The notes under the pieces are model-generated. The model did not search any database. It had not been told where the DNA came from and saw only the letters and a list, made by a program, of their open reading frames with translations. A program made the translations under genes and the position numbers. A stretch of 64,000 bases of DNA from Loxodes magnus. Taxonomy: Eukaryota > Ciliophora > Karyorelictea > Loxodida > Loxodidae. The stretch lies in contig CAMPDV010000063.1 of assembly GCA_946699065.1 (NCBI GenBank), positions 726,501-790,500 of the forward strand, written 5' to 3'. Within the stretch, counting starts at the first letter, position 1, and each line of letters opens with the position of its first letter. Shown piece after piece: positions 47,060 to 59,520 of the stretch.

Positions 47060-49950
47060 TAAATTCAATGCTTTCTCCAGAAATAAATATTTAATACTAT
47101 TTAACTGGTTATAGATATGTTAAAATTGTAAAGCTTCAACCTCTTTGTTTATTTCTTTCGATTAGCATAAAAGCAATCAAATTATCTTTTCTTATCTCTG
47201 AATTTTTTAACTCGCTTATTCATTGAGATTTAATATCCATGATCTTTACAGTTGGCCTTTAAGTTATTTAATAGCTTACTTTTAAAAATAGAGTAAGTTT
47301 ATCAAATGATAAGATATAAAAGATACTCATAAGTTAATTTAATGAAGCATTATAATTTTCTTTTCTTCCTCCTTTTTGTTAATTTTGTTGTATCAAATAT
47401 CATTTCCATAAAATCTTTCATCATTAGATTTTCCAAAATTCACGAAATTTGAATATATATACTTTAGTTTCTTTAGTTACTTAACAGTATACTTTTTTAG
47501 AAAGTAAATGCTTTTATTTTCAAGTTGCTATTTTTTATTTATTATGCTTCTTTAGCTTCATTATTATGTTATCTATTTCTATTCTTTTCCTCATCGAGAT
47601 TGCCTTTCTCTCATTTTTTTTCTTAAATATTTTATGATAATATTTAACCTGGAAAACTTGGAGGACAAGTAAACTCTCACTATATTAATTAATCAGAATG
47701 ATCTGTTAATAGATGTAATGGGAATATTATCATATCATTTTCTTGAAACTGAAACCAACAAAGTTATAAATGAATAATCCATAGCGATAGATTTTAACCC
47801 TACAAAGATTATATAATTATTAAGTGAATTCTCTTCAAGATCTTGGCCTCAACTAATAACTTCTCCAACGTAAAAACCTAAAACTAGAATATTCGAAATT
47901 TCCCTCCTATTGTTCTTTCGATTTTTTACTTATACATTCATGGTTTTTATTTTGGTTCCCTAATCTAGCCAATTTTACTGAAGTTATGATGATTTTTTGA
48001 TTGTAATAGGAAGTTTATAATATCATAATCTACAAAGTCTTGAAGTTGCTACTTCTATATAATCTATTTTTAATTTCTCTATTTTGGCTATAAATACCTT
48101 ATTGCATATAATATTAAAGGATTTCTCATAAAAGTAAAGTTATTTTAGACTGTAGATAATGGTTGATCTAAAAAAGCATCTATAGATTAATAAAAAATCT
48201 TAAAAAAGGAAATGGAAAATTGATATAGCTGAAAGAATAAAGTAGATATGCTAAATTTATGAAGTTTAAGATTTGGAAAATAGATTAATAGTATAAAGGC
48301 TAAAAATAAAGCATTATATAGTTGGATTATTATACTTAAAAAATACTTTTATCATATCCTTAATCTGAAAGGTTTAAGCTTTGTTATTATATAGCAGATA
48401 CTATAATATTTACTTAGTAAGTATAATCGTAGTTGAATAATGCTCTTAGCTGATATATAATTAATATCTTAAAGGTTAACTAATGCAAATATAAAAAATT
48501 ATTAAGAAAATACATTAATTTTGCCAAGCTATCTTTATAAATTAAAATAATATAAAGATAGGAGTGTAAAAAGAGTTATGATCTTTCAGTTTAGATAAGA
48601 TTATTTATATGAAAATATTTAAAAGGTGATGTGACTTTTAGTGAAATAAGATTTTTAAATGTGGTAAGGTAAATAGAAATACCTAATAATCTATATAGAG
48701 TAATTTTAAAAATACATATAGAATTACATCTTATTTAGTAAAAACTCTTTAAAAAATAGTTAACTTTACTTTTATTTATTAGTGTAGATAAATTACACAT
48801 TATAGCTCTGGATAATCTTCATCTTTTAATATGTATAAAATGTATTCTTTTGCTATGTTAAGAACTATTAACTTTTATTGATTATGCAAAAAATATTATA
48901 TGTCCTCTATAAAACTTAAGAATAAATATCAGTCAAGTTTCTCTTTCTTTTTGATTTTTATCTAAAAAGATATTAATAAGAATAATACCTTGCTATAGGT
49001 TTTAAGAGTTAAGTTGTTTACTTTGTTAAGACTTCTTCCTAGTTCTTATTTTATGTCACTTTCTCAACTAAGATATTCTCTTTATTCTACTTCTTATAAA
49101 CCAGATATACTTTCGAAAGCTATTATTATAGCTTTTCAAATGAATTAAGAAAAGTTATTTATTCTCCAAGATAAAAGATATTTCTATTTCAAATCCTCCT
49201 AATTGTTATATTAACTTTTTATTCTCTTAAAGAACTTTTTTCGCTGTTTTCATTAAATCCTTGCTTTTATTTAGAAAAAGAGAGCTTTTTATTTTAATAT
49301 TATTTTGATTCCAATCTTTAGTATAAGTTTAATTTTGCAAACATTTTCCTTAGGACTTTTAATCTAAAAACTGACAATTTAGCATTCTTCGAAGCAATTA
49401 AGATTTTTTTTTCGTTTTAAGTGATTCATATATTTATTTATTTTATCTTGAGTTGAATATTTTCTATAAATATACCTCTTAATAATAAGGGGTATCTTTT
49501 ATATCTTATTATAAATTGATATTTCTCAGAAATAGCAAGATCAAAATTAATTTTTTGGAAAGATATTAAGCTTACTAGAGTAATATATTAGCTTTAATCT
49601 TTTTGTACCTATCATTTCATACAGTATTTTCTTCGTAATTTTCGTTTTTCTTAGCAATAATGATTACTATTTCGTTACTTAGTTTCAATCATCATGTAAT
49701 ATATACCGCTCTTTGACATATTACTCTATATCACTTCTATAGAAGATCGAATTTTCTTATATTCAGCATTCTTTTTCTCACCTTCCACATTTTCTTGATT
49801 GTCTTTAATAGACAAATATTCTTCTAATTCTAAATTAATCTCCTATCAAACTTAAAAGATGCATACAATTGATATTTTATTTTCATAGTAACCTAAATTA
49901 AAATAGATTTTGAAAGTTCTAATGTAGTCATTTATATTTATCACTTCCAT
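47060..49950 (-). CDS. Gln/Lys-rich protein of unknown function, first copy (E1), boundaries approximate
   Basis: A minus frame begins at ATG 49950 (MEVININDYIRTFKIYFNLG) and stays natural for over 900 nt: ELEEYLSIKDNQENVEGEKK, NAEYKKIRSSIEVIQSNMSK, SKQKQGFNENSEKSSLREQK, KKQNKENILVEKVTQNKNQE. Further blocks at 47.06-47.45 and 47.75-47.95 kb (TKRRKKRKLQCFIKLTYEYL; SKKSKEQQEGNFEYS) are similar at protein level to the second unit at 61.3-62.2 kb. That argues for real coding sequence. Small introns are likely; the C-terminal end is not placed. Convergent with copy B. No family recognised. Confidence 0.5.
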
Positions 49951-50939
49951 ATATAACTATAGCCAGTTCTCTCTCTCTTGTGAGTTAAATAGAAAAGTGA
50001 TTTTTATGTTAAGAAGTGATAAGAAAACTTTAACTGAGCCAATTATTATTTATTATATCCTTAGATTAAGTAAATTTCTTCTTTCAACTTACTTATTATT
50101 TTTATAGCTGTAGACTCAACTCTTAAAGCTACTCAATTTTAAATTACCTTCATTTAGTCTACTTTTCAATCTTTCCATTGACTTTCTTTAAAGCCTAGTC
50201 CCTTAGTTAAAAGTAAGATAATGAGACTTAACTTAATTTGCCTAAATATCTTAATAGCTAAAGAAAAAGCAGAATATTTAAAATAATAGGTAAGAATATA
50301 AAGATATAATGCTTAGCATTAAAGTAATAAAGTTAATATCTAACTATAAAATTCATATATCCTTATATCTTTAATATCAACCTAGTAAAATAAACCTTAT
50401 GAGTAAGATAATTAGTCACTTTTATTAATACATCAACTATGAATAATTTGAGAATCAGTGATGTCTTCCTATAAAGCTCAATCTTTTGACTTATTAAGAA
50501 GAACACACTTAGAGTTACCTCGAGTCTTAAGGATTCTTAACTATTTTATTGTCTGAAGTGAGAATAACTAAGTTTTCTAATCTGGGAAAGAAAGCATGGG
50601 CTATCCTGAATATTATTTTGATGTCTAATTTTATAGAAACTTAAAAAGGCTTTTATAATAGAAAACGAGAAAAGTCTGGTCTCAATCTTCAGCAGCAATA
50701 AAATGCCGAATATAGTAAAACAAAAGCTTATCAATGATTATATAAAAGGTATCATACAATATATACTTTAAAACCAATAATATTAAGATTTTATACTTTA
50801 TTGTAAGTGAAATGAGATACTCTATTATCATAATAACTAATAATTATTCTAGATTAAGAGGAAAATTTTTATTAAAGGTCATAAACTTAGAATCAAGTCT
50901 TCCATATCTTAAGTTTAAAAAGTAAAATAAACAACTTAA

Positions 50940-51560
50940 GAGTTAAGGCTTAACTTAAAAAGGAGTTCTTAAGATAGATATAAAATATTTAGATAATCTG
51001 AATCAGAAGGTAATGAAATTATTAAGAAATAATAAAAAGTTAAAACTAAAGGATGGCGCTTAAATAATGATATAATTTATTAATAGAAGCAAAAATAATA
51101 AAGATATCAACTTAAAGTATCTTCAAATTAAAGTTAAGCAAATTAACTAATTAACTTTAGTCTAATAGCAAGCAAATATAACTACCAAAAGTGATTATTT
51201 TAAAATGATTAAGAATGCTATATTAACTGAGTCTATCTCGTTCAATAACTACAGCAGTAATCAATATCTTCTATAGAAATATTTAGATATCTATAATAGC
51301 TAACATGTAGTGATTATTAAAAAGAGCTCATAAAGAACTAAAGAGTTTTTAAGATTTAACCAAATTAAATCACCTACTATATAATATAATTTAGACTAAG
51401 AATAATAACATCAATAAGCTTAAAGGATTAATACATCCTTTTACTAGATTCATTTCTCTTATAATATAGATACTCTAGTAGCATTTTTTAAATAGTTAAC
51501 TCATAAGTAAAGCATTTTTAGCATTAACAAATTTAAACTAATATCAATGTAAATTTCAAT
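50940..51560 (+). CDS. Probable coding segment, unknown protein
   Basis: One plus frame reads KIDIKYLDNLNQKVMKLLRN, DYFKMIKNAILTESISFNNY, SSNQYLLQKYLDIYNSQHVV and HKQSIFSINKFKLISM with no internal TGA over about 600 nt, which is unusual for non-coding DNA this AT-rich. Start and stop are not placed and no family is recognised. Confidence 0.4.
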
Positions 51561-52079
51561 ATTTCAAGTAGTCCATTTATAATTTATAGTCATCATTGTA
51601 ATTTAACTGCTAATTTGTATTAAGTCCAACTTTAAGTTTTTTTCTTAAGCAGAGAAAGCCAGTTTCTAGACTTGAGAAGCTGATTTTGCTTAAGAAAGGA
51701 AAAATATCTAGCGTTGTTTTAATATAAAAAAGGGAAAAAACTTAGTAAAACGAAAATAAGGATTAAAAAACTAGTGAAGCATTATTAATAAGAACTTTCA
51801 ACGCTTTTAGATATTTGAATTTTCCTAATTTCTAAACTTAAAGAAGGAAAAAAATTAATATGAATAAGCCTGCTTATTCCAAACACTATTAACACTAGAA
51901 AAAAATTTACATTCAAACATAATTGAGTAATTCGTTAAAAATTCCGTCATAGAATATTTGTTTGTTTGCTATCTTTTAAATTAAAATTAATTTCGTAAAA
52001 TAGAATTAAGGATTAATCAATAACTCAAATTAAAAAATAACTGTAGACTTATTGCTGCAAAACTAGTTAAAAAAAGATT

Positions 52080-53180
52080 CTTAATAGAAGATAACTAGAA
52101 GAGAAAGAAGTTTTAGAAAACGTTTTATAGTACAAAGAGAAATTAATAGTCATATAGTTAGCATGAGGGTTTTAACTTTATTAGCAATCACCCACCTTTG
52201 TAATTTTAGAATAAGTTGAAAATCTCTTGAGAAGGAAATTAAGTAAGAGAATAATACAAGTAGAGCTCTATGATTATCATTGCTTGGACTTTGCAATAAA
52301 GAAGATTTTTACAAGTAATCTTAAAAATTTTTAAGATCTTCTTTATTTATAGAATGCTAAACTCAATTAAAGATAGGAAGAAAAATTTTTAGCTGATTTT
52401 AAAGAACTTGCTTAGCTAAGTTTAAGAAAGTTAAGAAATACAAAAAGAAAAATTTATTACTAAAAAGATAAAAGAAGCTTTAGTTGCCAATAGCAAATAT
52501 AATTCAAAATAAATGACTGCTTCTAATCTTAACTTGATAATGCAGATACTTTCTTATGATCTGAAATGGAGTAATTTCTGCTTTAGTTTTAGGAAATAAA
52601 GGAAATTTTCTGCAAGACTTCTTAACTAACAAAGTATGAATTAAAACTTTGTAATCTGAACAAGAAACGTATAATAGTTAAAAAAATACTAAATCATTGA
52701 TATCAATAACATAAAAAAATCTAGAAATATATACAGAAAATATCTATCTATAATTAGAAACTCAAGCTTCTTAATTATTGCAAAGCATCTAAGTAAAAGA
52801 AGAAAGTATGAAGAATGTATCTGAAGAAATAAAACAAATAACTGAAGAAGAAAAATTCCAATCTTAATATATCATCTTGGAATAATCAGAAAGAACATTC
52901 TCAAAATTATAATATAATATCCTAATAATTCTATATGAAATGAAGCCTTATACGAAACAACTTCAATCAACTAACTTATAAACTCAAAGACTAAAATAAA
53001 AGGAATAAAAAGAAAAATTCAGTCTAATAAGAAATAAAATAAAGCTATATTTTAATAGATTGATGATCTCTAAAGTAATACTTGCCAAACTAAATAAAAG
53101 TACCTTATGAAAAATTATATTTAAAAAATAAAAAATTAATTTGTATCATAAGTGTGGGAAATCTTTGATTAGAATTGCTA
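52080..53180 (+). pseudogene. Degenerate, internally deleted fragment of the Gln-rich AIG1-like family (copy C)
   Basis: The best block, 52,520-52,900, matches the GTPase-like part of copies B and D (QLDNADTFLQSEMEQ, KIQKYIQKIYLQLETQA). The segment carrying the conserved LIKTYGEQILESTL helix is missing: the sequence jumps from the SIQVK equivalent straight to EESMKNVSEEIKQITEE. Homology ends near 53,160. Frame changes are present. It occupies the position relative to copy D that copy A has relative to copy B. Confidence 0.7.
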
Positions 53181-54492
53181 AATTAATTAAGATGGACATT
53201 GATGTGACACTAAAAATTCTTCTTCACTTAATAATTAATTCTTATTTCGAATTCAAATAATTTATAACTTTCGTCATATTTCCAGTTTCATTACAATAAT
53301 TTAACTTGGAGGTTAAACTATTATCAATTCAAATCTTTAATCATTTAGACTTCTGATAAAGTCTAGATACAAAATAGTAAACTATATGTAAACAACCTGT
53401 GATTAAATTGCTTCTGTAGACCTTTTAAAATCTTAATCATATAAAGTTAGTAATTTATCCTTTACAAGCCTTGTACTTTATTTTCTATTTTTATTCCCAC
53501 TTAAAAGTAAAACAGAAAAGCTGAATATAATTTAAATTAAATAACTAATGCGTTTTGATGAAGCAGGATAAAATACTTTTAAAAGGCTTTAATTAAAGTT
53601 TTAAGTATTAAGATGAAAGATAGTGACATGAAAGAAAAGTTAATCTAGAGAGTTATTAATAAAATGAATTAGCAATACAAATTAAAATCAAGATGCTACT
53701 CCATGTGTCTCTTAACACTTGCTTATCAATAAATTATAGTTACTTTTCATTTTTAGTTACTAAAGATTTTATTTCTGGTAAAAATTAGCAAGAGATGCTT
53801 ATTGATATATCTTCATATATTTGATTTTTAATTTTAAGTAAATGTATTTCAAGAAATGATATTAGCCATGATTTTAAAAATCAAAGTGAAGATCAAATTA
53901 GTATATCAAACTATAACCTCATTTATTATCACTACCCCCTTTAGCTCAAACTGTCATAAATATCTGATATGTTATAATTTTAAATGTATAAAAAGAAAAG
54001 TTATTGATTGACTTTATCTTATAATGATATTCACATTGCGTAATTTTTAGAAAGCACCAGAACAAAAATATTGAATATTTTCATCGAATCATAAGTAAAA
54101 AATTTTGAATTAATAACTTTGATAATTTAATTAAAGTTCAGTCCTTTAGAGATTTATGTAGAAACGCATTAAAGATACTAGACTAAAAATATCGATAGAG
54201 AATAAAAGCATTAAAGTTAAAAATTTAGTTTTTAGAAAACCAGACATACTAAGGTTTGATAGACAGTATATCTAATAGTTATAAATCAAGTTAGATCAGA
54301 AATAAAGAAATTAGCTTTGATTTTTTTATAAAATAAAGTCCATGTTGATAATATCTAATGAAGTGAAGTTTCTAGTAAGTTTTATATAAATTTGATTTAT
54401 CAATTTCTGCCTAAATAGCTGTATAACAAAATTAATATTTTATTTCATTATAACTTTAAAAATTTTAATTGATAACCATACAATTTTGGTAA
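53181..54492. other. AT-rich stretch without a supported gene
   Basis: About 1.3 kb between the degenerate copy C and the next gene. Frames are open because of the code but none shows a convincing start, stop and composition. Confidence 0.4.
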
Positions 54493-55164
54493 ATGGATTT
54501 TAAATTCTTTTAAATCTATTTATAAACACAAAATAAGGGCTTAGAACACTTGAAGAGTTTATGAAATCTGGATTTAGATCTTAAAGACAATAATTTCTTC
54601 GTTGCTTCATACAAAATAATCTAGTTTAAGGAAAGAGCTAATTTGGTGTCGTATCAAAGAAATTTTATTTCTTTGACAACTTCAAAATTTTGCAGCTTTT
54701 ATATGATTATTTTTCCAATTAGCTTCAGGTAGAATAACTTGAAATATGAAGATAAAATCAAGGTAAGTCGATTTGCAAATATCCCTCTTTTGCTTTACAT
54801 GGTAACCTTTTTTGGTTTAATCCTACTTTTTATGAAGAATATTGCAAAAAAAGCTGTTGATTCAAACGACTTTTGCAACTTATTATATGATAAAGACTAA
54901 AAGGTTTTATTTATCTATTCAACAAGAGACAGTTCAATGACAACCGAAATAGTTGTTAGAGACTGTGTTAGAATAGAATAGTTGCATTTACCTTATAATA
55001 TCTATCTTAGAAAAGCTTATATCAACTTCCAGCGTAAAATCTTTAACTCTTAGCTTTGATCCTTGCCAATAATCAAACCATTTTATATATACAGTAAAAT
55101 AAAATTCAAATTTAAAGAGAAAAGTATTCAAAACTAAAATTCTGGCTTAAAGATGTTTAATTGA
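54493..55164 (+). CDS. Hypothetical membrane protein, 223 aa
   Basis: Intronless frame from ATG 54493 (MDFKFFQIYLQTQNKGLEHL) to TGA 55162-55164. Natural composition throughout (LDLDLKDNNFFVASYKIIQF, YEDKIKVSRFANIPLL), a membrane segment (LYMVTFFGLILLFMKNIA) and a following domain (DFCNLLYDKDQKVLFIYSTR, MTTEIVVRDCVRIEQLHLPY). No family recognised. It ends 153 bp before the start of copy D. Confidence 0.55.
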
Positions 55165-55317
55165 AGGAGCGATAATTCGTCAAAATTAAAGTTTTAAAAG
55201 TTTTTGATTCACTTTATAAATAAAAAGAATAAGTATATTTTAAAGTAGAAAAAGCTAGCTATTTTTCTTTTAGTTTCTTATAAAAGTTCTTAAAATATTA
55301 GTTAAAAAATAAAAAAA

Positions 55318-58300
55318 ATGAATTAAATTGACTCTAAGTTTGCTTGGGAAAATAGGAGATAGATAAAACAGCTTATGGAGGAATATGACGCTACTTAAGT
55401 AGTTATCTTAAGCTTAAATCTTAAAGACTTGAAAAAAATTGAGAAGATTTTAGAGTAAGATGTAAAAGGAAATGCCAATGTGAATAAAAATTTATGGTTT
55501 AATTTGTTTGAAAGTAGTAATAAAGAAGATTTCACTAACATCTTATAGTTCTTTTTCGAAAGTTTCAACTTCTAGGATGATAATCTTAATAAGGAACTAG
55601 AATAAAAGGTTTAAATATTTTTGTAGGATCAACTAAGCTAAGTAAGCAAGAAATAAGAAGGGTCTAACAGTAGTGATGAACAAAAGCAAAGCGGATTAAA
55701 AAATTAATAATGATAAAGAAACTTTATCTGTCAGAAGCAAATAGAAGTAAAAATAGACGAATTCTTAATGTCCTAACTTGATAATAAAGATACTTCCTTA
55801 TAAGCTGAAAAGGAAACAATTTCTGTTTTTATTTTAGGAAAGTAAGGATGTAAGTTTTTATAAGAATTCCTAAGTGATAAAAAATGAACTAAATGCTCCT
55901 AAAATGAACAAGTAAATGTATACTAGTGAAATAAATACTAAATAATTGATATCAATAACATAAAGCAAATCTAGAAATATATACAGAAAATATCTATCTA
56001 AAATTAGAAACTCAAGTTCCTTTACTGTCTACAAAGCCACTAAGTGAAAGAAGATACATAACTTACTATGCTTATTAAGACTTATGGTGAATAGATTCTA
56101 GAAAGTACTCTTTTTGTTTTATTTGATACTGAAGAAGAAAGTTTGAAGAATGTATCTAAAGAATTAAAAGAAATGACTGAAGATTAAAATTCCAACCTTA
56201 ACCTACTATCTTGGAATAATGAGAAATAACATTCTTAAAACTAGAATATAATAGCTTAAATAATTCTTAGGGAAATGAAGTCTTATAATAAACTTCATTC
56301 TACTAACTTATAAACTCTAAGTAAAACAGAAGAATCATAAGAAAATAAAACTAATATAAAAACTAAAAGAGTTATAGTTTAATAGCTTGAGAGTCTTTAT
56401 AATAAAGCTTATCAAAACTATATAGTAAAAATACCTTTTGAAGAATTAGGATTTACAAATATTAAATTAGTTCGTGTCATAAGTGTAGGCAGTCTATGGA
56501 TAGAGTTTTACTTATCGGCTTAGGAGATAAAAAGCAATGATTAAATATGACTAAAAATAGAAATGTACAAAAATATAGAATAAACTGCTTTAGTATATTA
56601 AACATAAAGGAAATAAAAGAAGGTAAATAGTGAATAAATGATATAATATAAGCATTATAAAGACTTAAGTAACGAATCTACTTATATTCGTATTTACTAA
56701 GAATAAAAATCATAAAACTCCTAAAGTTTATTTCCTCTAAAGTAAGTAATAGAAACTAAAAGATCTTAAGAAAATATAGTAAGTAGTAGTCAGCTAGAAA
56801 GTTTACTATACTAAATAATGAGATTTGGATTAAACTTAATAAAATAGAATTAGTTTGTTAGCTTAAGTTTAGACTCTATTTTAGTAAATGAAGAAATGAA
56901 TAAAGTAAAGTTTTATTAGCAACCAATTTAAATGAAACTACTATAAGAAAATCATATTTTAATATTAGAAAATAACTTAAACAATTATCAATACTTTCCT
57001 TTAGAAACTTTAGAACAAATTATATCTAATCAAGCATTTTATGACCAAAAAATCTAAGAATAGTAACTCACTAAGCTAGTTTAAAACTTAATACACTAAG
57101 AAGAACAAAACTATTATGAAATTAAGAACTAAAAATGATAAAGAGCTGAAGAATAATAAAAATAGGAAAATAAAGATTATTAGTACTTAGATAGTTTATT
57201 TTAAAAATAGTAAGAATAGAACAATTAAAAATTAAGTTTTAGAAAGCTAGTTGAAACATTCATTGCTTAATGCAAATACTTAAGAAAATAAATGAGACAA
57301 GAACTTTTATAACTATTATAAGAACTCGAATTTAGTATAGAAAAATCTAGTTTGTAAGAAAAAATCAACCAGATAATCTCGTAAAATGACTAAAAGAAAA
57401 TAACTAATAAAATTAAAAAAAAGAATAAGATTTAAGTATTAAAAGCTATTTAAATTACTCAAAATAATTAAACCAATGATAATAACATCTAATAGAGAAT
57501 AAACAACAATGATAATTTCATAAAAGAGTAAGATTTAATAGAAACTTTTTAGTAAGTATAAGAAAAAGAAAATTAAGAAGATTAAGAAAATTAAGAAAAG
57601 ATAAAATCTCTATTCGAAAGATTTACACAATCATAAAACTAATACAAATAAAATGTTTCTATTAAATGCAAAGATGATCAATAAAAATAGTCTAAATACC
57701 TGTCCTAACACATTATTCTTTAAACTAAAACACTTAAAAATTACTATGATAAATATCAGAAAAGTAATAACAAAAAACTTATAAAGGGAATCGTTTAATT
57801 CATATTTAACTAAAACAACTTCTAAAACTATTTAAACTAACAATTTAACTAACTCATAGCCAATAACACCTTTACTCTATAAACTACTTAGGTAACAGAA
57901 GAATCATTTATCTTAAGCTATAAATGCAGACTCTATAACTACTTCAAGTAACAAGCCAGAGATTTCTAACTCAACACTTTCTAACTATCTACTCTTGCTA
58001 TCTACTTAGAAAGAAAAGGTTTATAAGAGTACATTGATAACTACGCTCTTGTGATTCCTTTTAGTTTCTTACTAATTTTATAGTTGTTTAGCAATAGAAA
58101 CTTTGAGACTTATTAGATATACTAGGAAATAGCAAATAATGGAGGATTTAGTTTACTGTTTAACTGGTATATCTATAGTATGATAGAACATAAATAAGCT
58201 ATTTAAATAAGTTCTTACCAAATAAACTAGAAATATAAGCAACTAATCTCCTTAAGTAGACACTTCTAATCTAATCACTAACTACTTAACCTTAATACTG

Positions 58301-59520
58301 CTATTCAAATATCTAAATAACTTCTGATAGACTAATCTGATTCACTTGATTTCAATATGAAAGTAAAGATGCAAAACATTGATAATGACTATATCTATCA
58401 GATTATTAGTAAACCTTAAATTTAAGAAATTATATAAGCAGTTTAGAGAGGAAATAAAATAGCTTTCGTTAATAGCGAAAGATAAGACTTTACTACTTAT
58501 TGAACTAATGTAAACCTATTCGATAGATCAGTTTTACTCTCTAAATAAGATGAGATTGTAGCTAAGTAGTTAGTTAAATAACTTCTAAATATGGTTAACT
58601 GTGGATTAATTCCTATTACCTTACTAAAGAAACAAAGAATTTACTTTCCATTCGAAGAAAATTCATCAGAAGAGAAGCAAAACTAAAAGTTAGACTATTG
58701 GTAGAATAATCATTAGAATGATGTGTTATGTATAGATGTGAAAGAACTTTAGGAGTTATAGATGTTATACAATAACCTAAAGAAGACATTTTAGTAAAAG
58801 AAGTCAGCTATTTAGACTCTTTCGTATAATAAAGTTTTAATGCTTTCTTCTGAAAACATAATTCAAGAAAATGTTTATGTAAGTTATTTTTATTTATAGA
58901 AATCAAGTATAGAATCTGATTCAAATTAAGACAGTAAAGAAAATCCTTTATTGGAATAGAGAGGTTAATAGTACAATTAAGAAGATATAAACAAGGAAAT
59001 GTATAAAGGTCTTTTAGATTAGTTAGGCTTTCTTATTTCAAATGAGAAGCTATAATAATAGACTTCAGCAAGTAGCTAATAAGTTTTTGAGAGCTAGAAC
59101 TAAGAGAATGAATAGAAGGTGATTTAAAATGGGAATGAGAACTAGGAATAAGTCATATCTAAATAATCAAGTTAATCTAATTAAATTAGTTAGATTTTTT
59201 AAGCAGAATTAAACATTATAATGGGGAAGAGGATATAAGGACACCTAAGAAATTTAAAATAATTCTACTTCGATTATAAGAGGAAAACGGAATGCTTTGA
59301 CATACTGCACATTTTTCAGTAAAGTTATAAGCGGTGGTAAGACAATTTTTAGTTAAAAAAATTTTTATTTAGAGAAATAAATAATTTTTTAATGTTTTTA
59401 TTTAAGCTAAGAAACACATATAAAGATATAGATAATAAAAATTATAATAAGGTTTTATTTAACAAACCTAATTTATATAAAGATTTAAATTTTCTCAATA
59501 CTCTTTAAGTTTCTTTATGA
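55318..59520 (+). CDS. Gln-rich protein with AIG1/GIMAP-like GTPase-fold domain, about 1,400 aa (copy D)
   Basis: ATG 55318 (MNQIDSKFAWENRRQIKQLM); the frame is open to TGA 59518-59520. From codon 75 it is nearly identical to copy B, including the degenerate P-loop (GKQGCKF), the YGEQILESTL helix and the Gln/Asn-rich centre. Its own N-terminus (VVILSLNLKDLKKIEKILEQ) is a distant relative of the copy B start (LSIIIKCHTLKDLQSVEQSL). A patch at 57,276-57,500 is diverged. The copy B stop position is not kept: after a diverged end (IIMGKRIQGHLRNLKQFYFD) the frame runs about 70 codons further into AT-rich sequence. The true C-terminus is therefore uncertain, or the stop was lost. Confidence 0.68.
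55541..59170 (+). repeat. Near-identical 3.6-kb block, second copy (partner 41232-44890)
   Basis: See the partner block. Only scattered single-base differences are visible outside the diverged patch at 57,276-57,500 and the 27-bp shorter ENQED array. Direct orientation. Confidence 0.9.

Noticed and set aside
50546-50734. 62-codon minus-strand frame at 50.5-50.7 kb and the 67-codon frame at 61999-62202 as stand-alone genes
   Set aside because: The first has no supporting composition or context. The second is only a part of the larger minus-strand E2 gene.
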